This document shows positions 7,345 to 16,120 of a stretch of 46,947 nt of DNA, piece by piece. The position numbers were made by a program, and so were the translations under genes. The DNA is from Armatimonadota bacterium (GTDB lineage Bacteria; Armatimonadota; Zipacnadia; UBA1398; JAKPQA01), in NCBI GenBank assembly GCA_029547025.1, contig JAKPQA010000020.1:1-46947 (forward strand), in the 5' to 3' direction. Within the stretch, counting starts at the first letter, position 1. The number at the start of each line of letters is the position of its first letter. Below the pieces are notes generated by a model. That model made no database searches. It was not told where the DNA came from and was given only the letters and a program-made list of their open reading frames with translations.

Positions 7345-8850
7345 ATGCGTGTGGTTCCCGGTTCGGGCCCCTGGCGGGTCCGAGCTGTTCTCCCGGTTGG
7401 GTTGGCTCTGGTTCTGGTGGTGGCGGCGTGGTTGCCCGCGTCGGCGGCGGAGTCGGTCATCGAGGCCCTTCAGAACGAGTACATCCGGATCGCGGACTCA
7501 GCGCGTCCGAGCGTGGTGGTGGTGGAGGCTGAGGGGAAGGCCGTGAAGGTGCCGAACGTCGATGACCTGGAGATCCCCGAGCCGTTCCGCGACCTGATTC
7601 CGAAGAACCGCGTGCCCAATGTGCCGAATGTGTCCAGTGGCTCGGGTTTCATTATTGACCCGGATGGCTGGGTGTTGACCAACTCACACGTGGTTCGGGG
7701 TGCGCGTAAGATCACCGTGACGACGATTGGTGGGAAGAAGTTCACGGTGGAGAAGCACCACATCGACCCGCTGACCGATGTGGCCGTTTTGAAGGTCGAC
7801 CCCGGTACGGAGAAGCTGACTCCCGCCACCCTGGGGGACTCGGCGGGTGTCAAAGTCGGGCAGATCGTGGTGGCCATCGGGAACCCCTTTGGGGTGGGCG
7901 TGAGCTTCACGACGGGTGTCGTGAGCCAGCTCGGGATCGATATGCCGGCCCCTCAGACCGATGAGCAGGGGCGGGCCATCCGCGCCATCCGCAACCTGAT
8001 TCAGACGGACGCGGCGATCAACCCGGGCAACAGCGGCGGCCCCCTCCTGGACATCAGTGGCCAAGTGGTGGGGATCACGACGGCCATCGTGTCGCGTTCG
8101 ACGGGCAGCGAGGGAGTCGGGTTCGCCATCCCGATCAACACGGCCCGCCGCATTGCTGACCAGCTCATGCAGACTGGCAAGGTGAGCCGGGCCTGGGTGG
8201 GCATCATGATGGAGGCCAAGAGCAAGGAGGAGCTGGCGGCACTGGGGGCGCCCGAGGGCGGGGCGTTCGTGTCACAGATTCGCGCCGATGGTCCGGCGGC
8301 CGGCTCGGGCCTCCAGGAGGGCGACATCATCGTCGGCTACAGCACCAAAGCTGGAGCCAGTGACGATGAGTTGACGCCGATCCGTTCGTCCGATGACCTG
8401 GTCTCGGAGGTGGAGGCTTCGACCCCGGGCTCTGAGGTCACTCTGAAGGTGCTGCGCTTCAAGGAGCCGGTTCGGATCGCGGTGAAGCTTGGCGAGTTCC
8501 CCGCAGAACTGGCGGGCACGGCGGAACCGCAGGTGACGAAGGCCGAGGCGGGGGCCCTTGGGTTGACCGTGTCCGAGGTCACGGACGACACGGTCAAGGA
8601 GATGGGTCTTCCGAAGAAGGCCGGGGTGGTGGTACAGGAGGTCAGTGCGGACAGCCCGGCGGCGGGGGCTCTGCAGCCGGGGGACGTGATCCTGGGCATC
8701 GACGGCCAGCCGGTGACTTCGGTGGCGGACTTCCATGACCTCATTGGCAAACTCGAGGGCAAGCCGGTCACGGTTCTGACCATCAAGCGCAAGGAAGGGG
8801 ACCGAACCATGGCAGACACGGTCATGGTCCCCCTGGGTGAGGGGCGGTAG
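7345..8850 (+). CDS. HtrA/DegP-family serine protease with two PDZ domains
   Basis: Start set at ATG 7345: a perfect AAGGAGG site lies just ahead and the first residues form a signal peptide (VGLALVLVVAAWLPASA). 501 residues. The trypsin-like domain carries the full triad: His115 in TNSHVV, Asp145 in LTDVAVLKV and Ser230 in NPGNSGGPL. Two PDZ domains follow (about residues 270-380 and 400-495), the second with the clear ligand loop AGVVVQEVSADSPA. This is the DegP/Do architecture: a periplasmic protease and chaperone that removes misfolded envelope proteins. Position ahead of the Bat locus, only 26 bp from batD, suggests a shared envelope-stress function. Confidence 0.93.
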   Translation: MRVVPGSGPWRVRAVLPVGLALVLVVAAWLPASAAESVIEALQNEYIRIADSARPSVVVVEAEGKAVKVPNVDDLEIPEPFRDLIPKNRVPNVPNVSSGSGFIIDPDGWVLTNSHVVRGARKITVTTIGGKKFTVEKHHIDPLTDVAVLKVDPGTEKLTPATLGDSAGVKVGQIVVAIGNPFGVGVSFTTGVVSQLGIDMPAPQTDEQGRAIRAIRNLIQTDAAINPGNSGGPLLDISGQVVGITTAIVSRSTGSEGVGFAIPINTARRIADQLMQTGKVSRAWVGIMMEAKSKEELAALGAPEGGAFVSQIRADGPAAGSGLQEGDIIVGYSTKAGASDDELTPIRSSDDLVSEVEASTPGSEVTLKVLRFKEPVRIAVKLGEFPAELAGTAEPQVTKAEAGALGLTVSEVTDDTVKEMGLPKKAGVVVQEVSADSPAAGALQPGDVILGIDGQPVTSVADFHDLIGKLEGKPVTVLTIKRKEGDRTMADTVMVPLGEGR

Positions 8851-8867
8851 GCACCGTCCGCGGTGCC
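8850..8867 (+). promoter_or_regulatory. Intercistronic hairpin between htrA and batD
   Basis: GGCACCG-TCCG-CGGTGCC forms a 7-bp stem with a 4-nt loop. It starts on the last base of the htrA stop codon and ends nine bases ahead of the batD ATG. No T-tract follows, so full termination is unlikely; mRNA processing, protection of the htrA 3' end, or dampening of batD initiation are possible. Confidence 0.4.
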
Positions 8868-8876
8868 GCGGTCGCC

Positions 8877-9869
8877 ATGAGAGGACGGTACGAGTGCGTG
8901 GCGGCCTTGGTGTGGATGGCCGCCACGCTCCACAGCGCCATTGCGCAGCATGTGTCGGTGCAGGCCACGGTTCGGCCCGAGCGGCCCCGCGCCCGCGAGG
9001 CATTCGCCCTCATCGTGACGATCACGAGCGCGGCCAACGCGCCGGGGGCGATCGTTCTGAGCGCGCCATCGGTCGCGTGGCCCGACTTCGCCCAGCTGGG
9101 GCTGGAACAGCTGCCGGGGGCAGGGTCCAGTACGCGAATGAGTTCGGTGAATGGCCGAACGCAAGTGGTGGCCGAGACCCAGGTTCAGCTGCGGGCCGCG
9201 CAGCCAGGACGCTATGAGATTCCCCCCATGGTGGTCACACATGCGGGAGGGCAGAGCCGGACTCCTCCCGTGGTCATCGAGGTGGGGCCGGCCGGGGCCG
9301 GCTCGGGCGTGTCCGACCCGGGGTCAGATGGCGGCGTTCTCCGCCCAGCCATTCGTGTTCCCATGCGGGCGCGTGGCGACTTGCGCTGGCTGCGGACGGT
9401 GGTGGTGGCGGGCGCCGTGGCACTGGTCACGGGGGCGATCGTGGTGGCAGCAGTCGCCCTGGGGCTACGGATGCGCGGGGCGGACACGCGGGAGAGTGAG
9501 CCGGTACGGCCGAGCGACTCGCCGGAGCAGACCTATGCCCGGCTGCAGCAGCTGGCCCGCCAGGCGGATGCTCGCCCGTTCTACTCGGCACTGGACTCAT
9601 GGCTCCGTCGGACGCTATCGCGGTGCTATGGCGTGGACGGCGCGGGCCTGACTTCGGCCGAACTGCTGCGGGCGTGCCGGGCCATGCAGCCGTCCGAGGT
9701 CACCAGCCTGGATGCGGCGGCCGAGTGCCTGGCGGCGGCGGAGCGCGTGAAGTTCGCGGCCTATGCCCCGACGGCCGAGGAGATGCAGCAGCATCTGGCC
9801 CTGACCTGGGGCGTGGTCCATCGGTGCGGTGCCCAGACGCTCCGCAGTGGGCAGGAGCGGACCCCATAG
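8877..9869 (+). CDS. batD: BatD-like protein
   Basis: 330 residues, much shorter than the usual BatD of 500-600. A signal peptide (residues 1-23) is followed by one immunoglobulin-like beta domain (about 24-145, VQATVRPERPRAREAFALIV start, typical of BatD), a low-complexity Gly/Pro stretch, a membrane helix (VVVAGAVALVTGAIVVAAV, about 175-198) and a cytoplasmic helical domain (about 215-320). That helical domain resembles the one in the DUF4381 protein three genes downstream: both read L..LA, then F...L...LR, then LT..EL, then KFA. The family belongs to the aerotolerance Bat locus and is thought to form part of a MoxR-dependent envelope complex. No strong ribosome site is visible ahead of the ATG. 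Confidence 0.75.
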   Translation: MRGRYECVAALVWMAATLHSAIAQHVSVQATVRPERPRAREAFALIVTITSAANAPGAIVLSAPSVAWPDFAQLGLEQLPGAGSSTRMSSVNGRTQVVAETQVQLRAAQPGRYEIPPMVVTHAGGQSRTPPVVIEVGPAGAGSGVSDPGSDGGVLRPAIRVPMRARGDLRWLRTVVVAGAVALVTGAIVVAAVALGLRMRGADTRESEPVRPSDSPEQTYARLQQLARQADARPFYSALDSWLRRTLSRCYGVDGAGLTSAELLRACRAMQPSEVTSLDAAAECLAAAERVKFAAYAPTAEEMQQHLALTWGVVHRCGAQTLRSGQERTP

Positions 9870-9899
9870 GTCGGTGCTGTTTGGAGGGAACGATCGGCT

Positions 9900-10883
<984 letters not shown>

Positions 10884-11798
10884 GCCGGACTCAGGCCGGG
10901 GGACGTCGGGTCCGGGCACGCCCCAGCTCTCAGACATCCTCGATCGTGTTCGGCGCCTCGAACTGAAGACACAGCGCCTGGTGGACAGTTTGTTCGCGGG
11001 GCAGTACCGGAGTGCGTTTCGCGGCCATGGGCTCGAGTTCCGAGACGTGCGGGAGTATGACTACGCGGACGACGTGCGGCTCATCGACTGGCGGGTGACG
11101 GCACGGACCGGGGTAGCGCACGTACGGCAGTATGACGAGGAGCGCGAGCTCACCATTGTGTGCTGTGTCGACATCAGTCCATCGTCGGCGTTTGGGACCA
11201 CTCGGGGTTTGAAGCGAGACGTGGCGGCGGAGTTGGCTGCCTACATTGGGTTCTCGGCGGCGCGCAGCAACGACCGGTTCGGGTGTCTGCTGTTCTCCGA
11301 CCGGGTGGAGGAGCTGGTGCCACCTCGCAAGGGACGGCGGCACGTGCTCCGCATCGTGCGCGATGCCTTGGCGTTCGAGCCTACGGGCCGAGGCACCTCG
11401 ATCTCGGCGGCCCTGCGGGCGGTACACCAGGCGGTTCACAAGCGGTGTGTGCTGATCGTCGTGTCCGATTTCATGGACCGGGACTTCGAACACGATCTGC
11501 GCGTGGCGTCGCTCCGCCATGACGCGGTCGCTGTGGAGCTGGTGGACCCGCGCGAGTACGAGCTGCCCAGCGTGGGGCTCGTCGAACTGGTCGACCCGGA
11601 GACCGGTGCGACGCAGATCGTGGACTCGTCGGATGGCGCGGTCCGCTCGGCCTTCGCAGCGTCGGCAGTTGAGGCCCGACAACGTCGGCTGGATCTTCTG
11701 CGTTCGGCGGGTGTGGATGTGCTTTCGCTGCGCACCGACCAGGAGATGTTTGGGCCGCTCATGCGCTTCTTCCGTTCGCGACGGAGGTGGACCCGTCG

Positions 11799-12434
11799 AT
11801 GACTCGCGATCGCATCGCGGCGGTCATCGTCCTCGCGGCTGTGGTCTGTGTGCTGGGGGTGGGTCTCGCGCAGGACCCGCACCCCGGGCCGCCCAGGGAC
11901 CTGGATAGCCAGCTCCGAGACATACGGGGTCCGGTGCAGTATGTGGGGCCCGTGCCGTGGGGTCGTATCGTGCTGATCGCGGCCGGTCTGCTGGCGCTGG
12001 CGGCACTGGTGGGGCTTCTGGCCGTCGTTCCAGCGCGTCGGCGCGCGTCGCGCCCGGTGCCTACCGCGAAGGCGCCGGAGACGGCGGGCGACCGTGCCGT
12101 GCGCCGGCTCCAGGTGCTGGCGACGTCGGGTCTGTGGGAGCGGGGCGAGTACGCGCGTTTCGCGGATCAGTTGTCCAGTATCCTCCGGGAGTTCGTTGCG
12201 CGGACGTTCGACACTGGAGCCGCTCGCCTGACCACCGACGAGTTGGTCCAGCAGTTGCGGCGCTCGGGCGAGGCAGAGTCGGCCGATGGGCTTCAGGACC
12301 TGCTGGGGCGGTGTGACCTCGCCAAGTTCGCACGGTCTGACGGGTTTGTGGCGAGTCCGGTAGGGCCCGCGATCGAGTGGGTCCGAGGGGTGGCGGCCTC
12401 GCACCCGCCGACCGGCTCGGAGGGACCATCGTGA
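11799..12434 (+). CDS. DUF4381-like membrane protein of the Bat locus
   Basis: ATG at 11799 overlaps the stop of the DUF58 gene, with GGAGGTGG eight bases ahead; 211 residues. A signal-anchor or signal peptide (AAVIVLAAVVCVLGVGLA) precedes a short outer loop, then a membrane helix (IVLIAAGLLALAALVGLLAVV) and a cytoplasmic helical domain with LQVLATSGLW, DQLSSILREFVARTF, LTTDELV and KFARSDG. This is the pattern of the DUF4381 proteins that sit between DUF58 and BatA genes. The helical domain is related to the end of the BatD-like protein, suggesting a duplicated interaction module. Confidence 0.72.
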   Translation: MTRDRIAAVIVLAAVVCVLGVGLAQDPHPGPPRDLDSQLRDIRGPVQYVGPVPWGRIVLIAAGLLALAALVGLLAVVPARRRASRPVPTAKAPETAGDRAVRRLQVLATSGLWERGEYARFADQLSSILREFVARTFDTGAARLTTDELVQQLRRSGEAESADGLQDLLGRCDLAKFARSDGFVASPVGPAIEWVRGVAASHPPTGSEGPS

Positions 12435-13435
12435 CGTGGCCGACCTTCCACAGCCCCTGGGCCTTGGTGCTGCTGGCCGCGATCCCGTTGGCCCTGGTGT
12501 GGCGGGCCCGTCGGCGGGTGGGGCGGGGCATCCCTCTGCCGGGGCTCTCGGAACTCCAGGTGCCGCGGGGCTGGCGCGCCCGGGTTTTGGGTGCCCGGCT
12601 GCCGCTGCGCGTGGCGGTGCTGGTGCTCCTCACGGGAGCACTGGCGCGGCCGCAACTGGGGCTGGAGACCACCGAGGAGAAGCGCAAGGGCGTGGACATC
12701 ATGCTGGCGCTGGACACGTCGTTCAGTATGTTGGCGAGGGACTACAAACCGAACCGCATTGCCGGCGTCCGGCAACTCGCGACCCAGTTCGTTGACCAGC
12801 TGCAGAGCGACCGTGTGGGGCTCGTGGTGTTCTCGGGCGCCAGTTTCACCCAATCGCCCCTGACGTTTGACTACGAGGGACTCAAGGACATCATCAGCAA
12901 GGTCGACATCGGGATGGTGGAGGCATCCGGCACGGCCATCGGCGATGCGCTGGCCAACTGCGTGTACCGCTTCACCCAGGAAGCAGACCGAACGAGGGTG
13001 ATCGTGCTACTGACGGATGGGGAGCAGACGGCCGGGCATCTTCCCGCCATCGATGGTGCGCGGATCGCTCAGTCGCGAGGCATCCGGGTGTATGCGGTGG
13101 GAGTGGGCTCTCCACAGGGGGCCCCTATCCCCCTTCCGCCTCCGCACGAGGACCAGCTAGCCACCGATCAGTTCGGGAGGCCCATCTTCACGCGTCTGGA
13201 CGAAGCGACGCTCACGGAGATTGCGCGGATCACGGGCGGACAGTACTACCGAGCGGAGACCAACGAGAGACTGAGTCAGGTTCTGGCAACCATCGCGCAG
13301 CTCGAGAAGTCTGAGGTTGTGGTCAAGAGGTCAAAGGTAATGAAGGAGCAGGCGCAGTGGCTAGTGGTTCCCGCGGTGCTGCTCCTGGCGATCGAGTTCG
13401 CCGCGTTCTGCGGTTGGCTGCGCGTGATGGGGTAG
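12431..13435 (+). CDS. batA: BatA-like VWA-domain protein
   Basis: GTG at 12431 overlaps the previous stop (GTGA), with GGAGGG six bases ahead; 334 residues. Two N-terminal membrane helices (BatA-type: near residues 7-22 and 55-75) bracket a short loop, then a VWA domain with an intact metal site: DTSFS, the Thr of EASGTAIGDAL and the Asp of LLTDGEQ. A C-terminal membrane helix (WLVVPAVLLLAIEFAAF) closes the protein. BatA and BatB are paired VWA proteins exposed to the periplasm. It is four bases from batB. Confidence 0.9.
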   Translation: MTWPTFHSPWALVLLAAIPLALVWRARRRVGRGIPLPGLSELQVPRGWRARVLGARLPLRVAVLVLLTGALARPQLGLETTEEKRKGVDIMLALDTSFSMLARDYKPNRIAGVRQLATQFVDQLQSDRVGLVVFSGASFTQSPLTFDYEGLKDIISKVDIGMVEASGTAIGDALANCVYRFTQEADRTRVIVLLTDGEQTAGHLPAIDGARIAQSRGIRVYAVGVGSPQGAPIPLPPPHEDQLATDQFGRPIFTRLDEATLTEIARITGGQYYRAETNERLSQVLATIAQLEKSEVVVKRSKVMKEQAQWLVVPAVLLLAIEFAAFCGWLRVMG

Positions 13436-13439
13436 GGCG

Positions 13440-14456
13440 ATGGGTTTCGGCCAGCCACAGTGGCTCTGGGGACTGATCGCGGCACCGATTGGGGTGGCGG
13501 CCTCACTTCTGTGGTGGTTTGCGGACCGCCGTCGCGGCGCGGCTTTCGCCGATCCCGCCCTGCTCGCCCGGGTCATGGGGGGGCGACGGTCGCGGGCGAC
13601 GCTGAAGACGGTGATGGTGCTGGTGGCGCTGCTGCTCACCGTGGCCGCCGCGGCGCGGCCCCAGGTGGGGCATGAGTGGCAGACGGCTCTGGGCTCGGGA
13701 GTCGACGTGGTGGTGGCCATCGATGTATCCACGAGCATGAGGGCGGCGGACGCGGGTTTCGCGCGCAGCCGTCTGTACGGGGCGCTTGCCATCGTGGACC
13801 GCCTGGTATCGCGCCTGGAGTATGACCGCGTTGCGCTGGTGACCTTCACTGATGAGGCGACCACGATATGCCCGATGACGGCAGACATGGGAGCCGTGCT
13901 CACCATGCTCGATGGAGTGGACTACGAGTCGGTGGGCGAAGGGGGCACGGCGCTAGCGGCGGCAGTCCGTGAGGCCTGTGAGCGGTTCGATCCCAAGGAG
14001 AGCCGCGGCCGGGTGGTGATCATCCTCAGCGACGGCGAGGACCAGGAGCAAGGCGTTGAGGAGGCCGTGGCGGAAGCGAAGCGGCTCGGCGCGGTTGTGC
14101 ATACGGTCGGCATCGGCACAACGGAAGGGGCTCGGATTCCACTGGGTTCGGGGCTCTTTGGCGGGACGGTGTATAAGGAGTACCAGGGCCAGACGGTAGT
14201 GACCCGGCTGGACGAGGCCGCTCTGAAGCGAGTGGCTGAGGGCACGGGTGGAACGTACCGCCATGCGACCGCAGAGAGCACGGCGGACGGCTTGGTTGGG
14301 GTCATCCGGGCGGCCGCCGGCAAGGGCCGAACCGTCCGGACGGTGACGACGGCCCGCGAGGCATTCCAGCCCTTGATTGCCCTCGCCCTGGTGCTGCTGA
14401 TCGTAGAGGCGCTGGTGCCGAGCCGTTCGGTCGGGAGGAGGCCGGTGGCGCCATGA
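13440..14456 (+). CDS. batB: BatB-like VWA-domain protein
   Basis: 338 residues, paralogous to BatA: N-terminal helices, then a VWA domain with DVSTSM, the Thr of GEGGTALAAAV and Asp of ILSDGEDQEQG, so the MIDAS is complete. The family motif GGTYRHA follows, then a C-terminal helix (PLIALALVLLIVEALV). The metal site indicates ligand or partner binding, presumably loaded or remodelled by MoxR. Its stop overlaps the start of batC. Confidence 0.9.
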   Translation: MGFGQPQWLWGLIAAPIGVAASLLWWFADRRRGAAFADPALLARVMGGRRSRATLKTVMVLVALLLTVAAAARPQVGHEWQTALGSGVDVVVAIDVSTSMRAADAGFARSRLYGALAIVDRLVSRLEYDRVALVTFTDEATTICPMTADMGAVLTMLDGVDYESVGEGGTALAAAVREACERFDPKESRGRVVIILSDGEDQEQGVEEAVAEAKRLGAVVHTVGIGTTEGARIPLGSGLFGGTVYKEYQGQTVVTRLDEAALKRVAEGTGGTYRHATAESTADGLVGVIRAAAGKGRTVRTVTTAREAFQPLIALALVLLIVEALVPSRSVGRRPVAP

Positions 14457-15412
14457 TGAAGTGCGGTGCAGGGTTGATCAGTGCCTTGTTCTTGTTGGGT
14501 TTCGCTCCGGCCGACCTGTTCAAGTCGCGGGCCCAGGTGCTTGCAGAGCGGGCATCGGGAGAGTATGCGAGCGGCGACTACCGGGCGGCGCTGGATGGGT
14601 ACAGCCAAGCCGCTCAGGCGGCTCCTCAGTCTCCGGAGCTCGAGTTCAACCGCGGCGCTGCGGCGTACAAGGCGGGCGACTACGCGACGGCGAACGCAGC
14701 CTTCGCCCACGCCGCTAAGCTGGCCGGCAGTACCTCGGGCCTGGCCGTGAAGGCCCACTTCAACTCGGGGAACGCCTACTTCAAACAGGGCCAGTATGAG
14801 CAGGCCATACGGGAGTATGACGCCGTACTCCAGTCCGCCCCCGGCGACGAGGACGCGGCGTTCAACAAGAAGCTGGCCGAAGAGGCCCTCAAGCGCCAGA
14901 GGCAGCAGCCCCAGCAGCAACAACAACAACAGCAACAACAACAGCAGCAGCAACAGCAGCAACAACAACAACAGCAGGAAGAGAAGCAACAGAAGGGCCA
15001 GGAGCCGCGTGGGCAGCAGCGGGAGGAGCAGAGCCAGCCAGACCAGTCGGCTGGCGATGCGTCACGCCAACAGCCGGAATCGCGACGACACCCACAGCAG
15101 CAATCGGAACCACAGGAACAGCAGCAGGGCCGGCGGGCCTATTCGAATCCAGTCCAGCCGCCCCCCGCGGCGGGCCGCCAGTACCCGCAACTCGATCCGG
15201 CCGACGTGGACCGGGCGCTGAAGCAGCTTGAGCAGCTGGAGCGCTATGGCCGGAGACGGCTCAACCCCGACCCCAAGAGACCGAGGCAGTCGCCGTCGAT
15301 CTTCGACGACCTGGACCAGCTGCTTCCGCCTGGGTTCTTCCAGGGGCCCTTTGACGACCCGTTTGTGCAGCGCCAGGATCCGCCGAGCGCTTCGGGCAAG
15401 CGGGACTGGTAG
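14453..15412 (+). CDS. batC: BatC-like TPR protein with polyglutamine linker
   Basis: ATG at 14453 overlaps the batB stop; 319 residues. A signal peptide (residues 1-20) is followed by three TPR-like repeats (about 30-145: ASGEYASGDYRAALDGYSQA, FNRGAAAYKAGDYATANAAF, FNSGNAYFKQGQYEQAIREY). Next is an extraordinarily Gln-rich linker (about 145-235) with 22 Gln in a row and then a Q/E/R/P-rich tail, then a C-terminal segment (YPQLDPADVDRALKQLEQLE) that is conserved in BatC proteins. TPRs mediate protein contacts in the Bat complex; the Gln tract is a disordered spacer. It is the last gene of the plus-strand run and ends 12 bp from a convergent gene. Confidence 0.85.
   Translation: MMKCGAGLISALFLLGFAPADLFKSRAQVLAERASGEYASGDYRAALDGYSQAAQAAPQSPELEFNRGAAAYKAGDYATANAAFAHAAKLAGSTSGLAVKAHFNSGNAYFKQGQYEQAIREYDAVLQSAPGDEDAAFNKKLAEEALKRQRQQPQQQQQQQQQQQQQQQQQQQQQQEEKQQKGQEPRGQQREEQSQPDQSAGDASRQQPESRRHPQQQSEPQEQQQGRRAYSNPVQPPPAAGRQYPQLDPADVDRALKQLEQLERYGRRRLNPDPKRPRQSPSIFDDLDQLLPPGFFQGPFDDPFVQRQDPPSASGKRDW
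14912..14977 (+). repeat. CAG/CAA tract coding 22 consecutive Gln
   Basis: 22 in-frame CAG or CAA codons with no interruption, preceded by CAG CAG CCC and followed by Glu-rich codons. CAG and CAA are mixed irregularly, which limits slippage and suggests selection for the amino acid rather than raw triplet expansion. On the opposite strand the tract reads as poly-Leu and creates a long false frame. Confidence 0.9.
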
Positions 15413-15424
15413 GGGGGCGGGGCG

Positions 15425-15982
15425 CTACTTCCAGTAGGCTACCTCGGGTGCATGTCGCTCGACGGCCGGGGGCCATGCGGCCGGCTTGCCGAGGATGATG
15501 GGCGCGACGACGTTGCACTCGACGGGCACGCCGAGCTCGGCTTTCACTTCGGCAGTGGCAAGCAGGCCGTGCGCCAGACCGATCCAGCATGTTCCCAGGC
15601 CCATGCCGTATGCGGCGAGCATCAGGTTTTGGGCCGCGAGGCAGCCGTCGATCTGCGAGGTGACCGCCGGCTTGGCGTACACCACGATCAACGCGGGCGC
15701 GCCGTAGAACAGGTCCGTCTCGGGGTTCTCGAGGTTGGCGCGATAGCCGGCCAGGGGCGAGGCATCGTCGATGGTGCTCAGCAGATGCGCTTTGGCCCGC
15801 CTGTTGAGGTCGCGGAGCAGCGCCGGGTCCTGTATGACACCGAACACCCAGGGCTGGGTGTTCATCCCAGTGGGTGCGAGGACGGCCGCCTCGAGCAGTC
15901 TCTGGATCTGGTCCCGGGTCAGCGATTCGCTGGTGTAGGCGCGCACCGACCGGCGTCCCGCGATGGCTTCCATTAGCTCCAT
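15425..15982 (-). CDS. Nitroreductase-family FMN oxidoreductase
   Basis: Start chosen at ATG 15982 (MELMEAIAGRRSVRAYT), the usual N-terminus of the family, with AGAGGGG ten bases ahead; the open frame upstream to 16075 lacks family content. 185 residues. Motifs: RRSVRAY (FMN phosphate contacts), PTGMNTQPW, the dimer-region segment DGCLAAQNLMLAAYGMGLGTCWIG, and the end PIILGKPA. Uses NAD(P)H through bound FMN to reduce nitro, quinone or similar substrates; the physiological substrate is unknown. It lies 138 bp downstream of the hybrid kinase gene on the same strand and converges on batC. Confidence 0.92.
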   Translation of the reverse strand: MELMEAIAGRRSVRAYTSESLTRDQIQRLLEAAVLAPTGMNTQPWVFGVIQDPALLRDLNRRAKAHLLSTIDDASPLAGYRANLENPETDLFYGAPALIVVYAKPAVTSQIDGCLAAQNLMLAAYGMGLGTCWIGLAHGLLATAEVKAELGVPVECNVVAPIILGKPAAWPPAVERHAPEVAYWK

Positions 15983-16120
15983 GGGTGTGTATCCCCTCTC
16001 TTGTGGACCTGGGATCCGCCGTCTGCCGGCCACTTCGCCCGGCGACGCGAACGGGACCAGCCTGACAAGGACCATGCAGGGACTTCGCCGGTGGGGCCGT
16101 GGTGGCCTCCGAGTGGGTGC

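Noticed and set aside
13922-14989. 355-residue minus-strand frame beginning with poly-Leu
   Set aside because: It is the antisense of the batB/batC genes; the Leu run is the reverse reading of the CAG/CAA tract, and no ribosome site or family content is seen.
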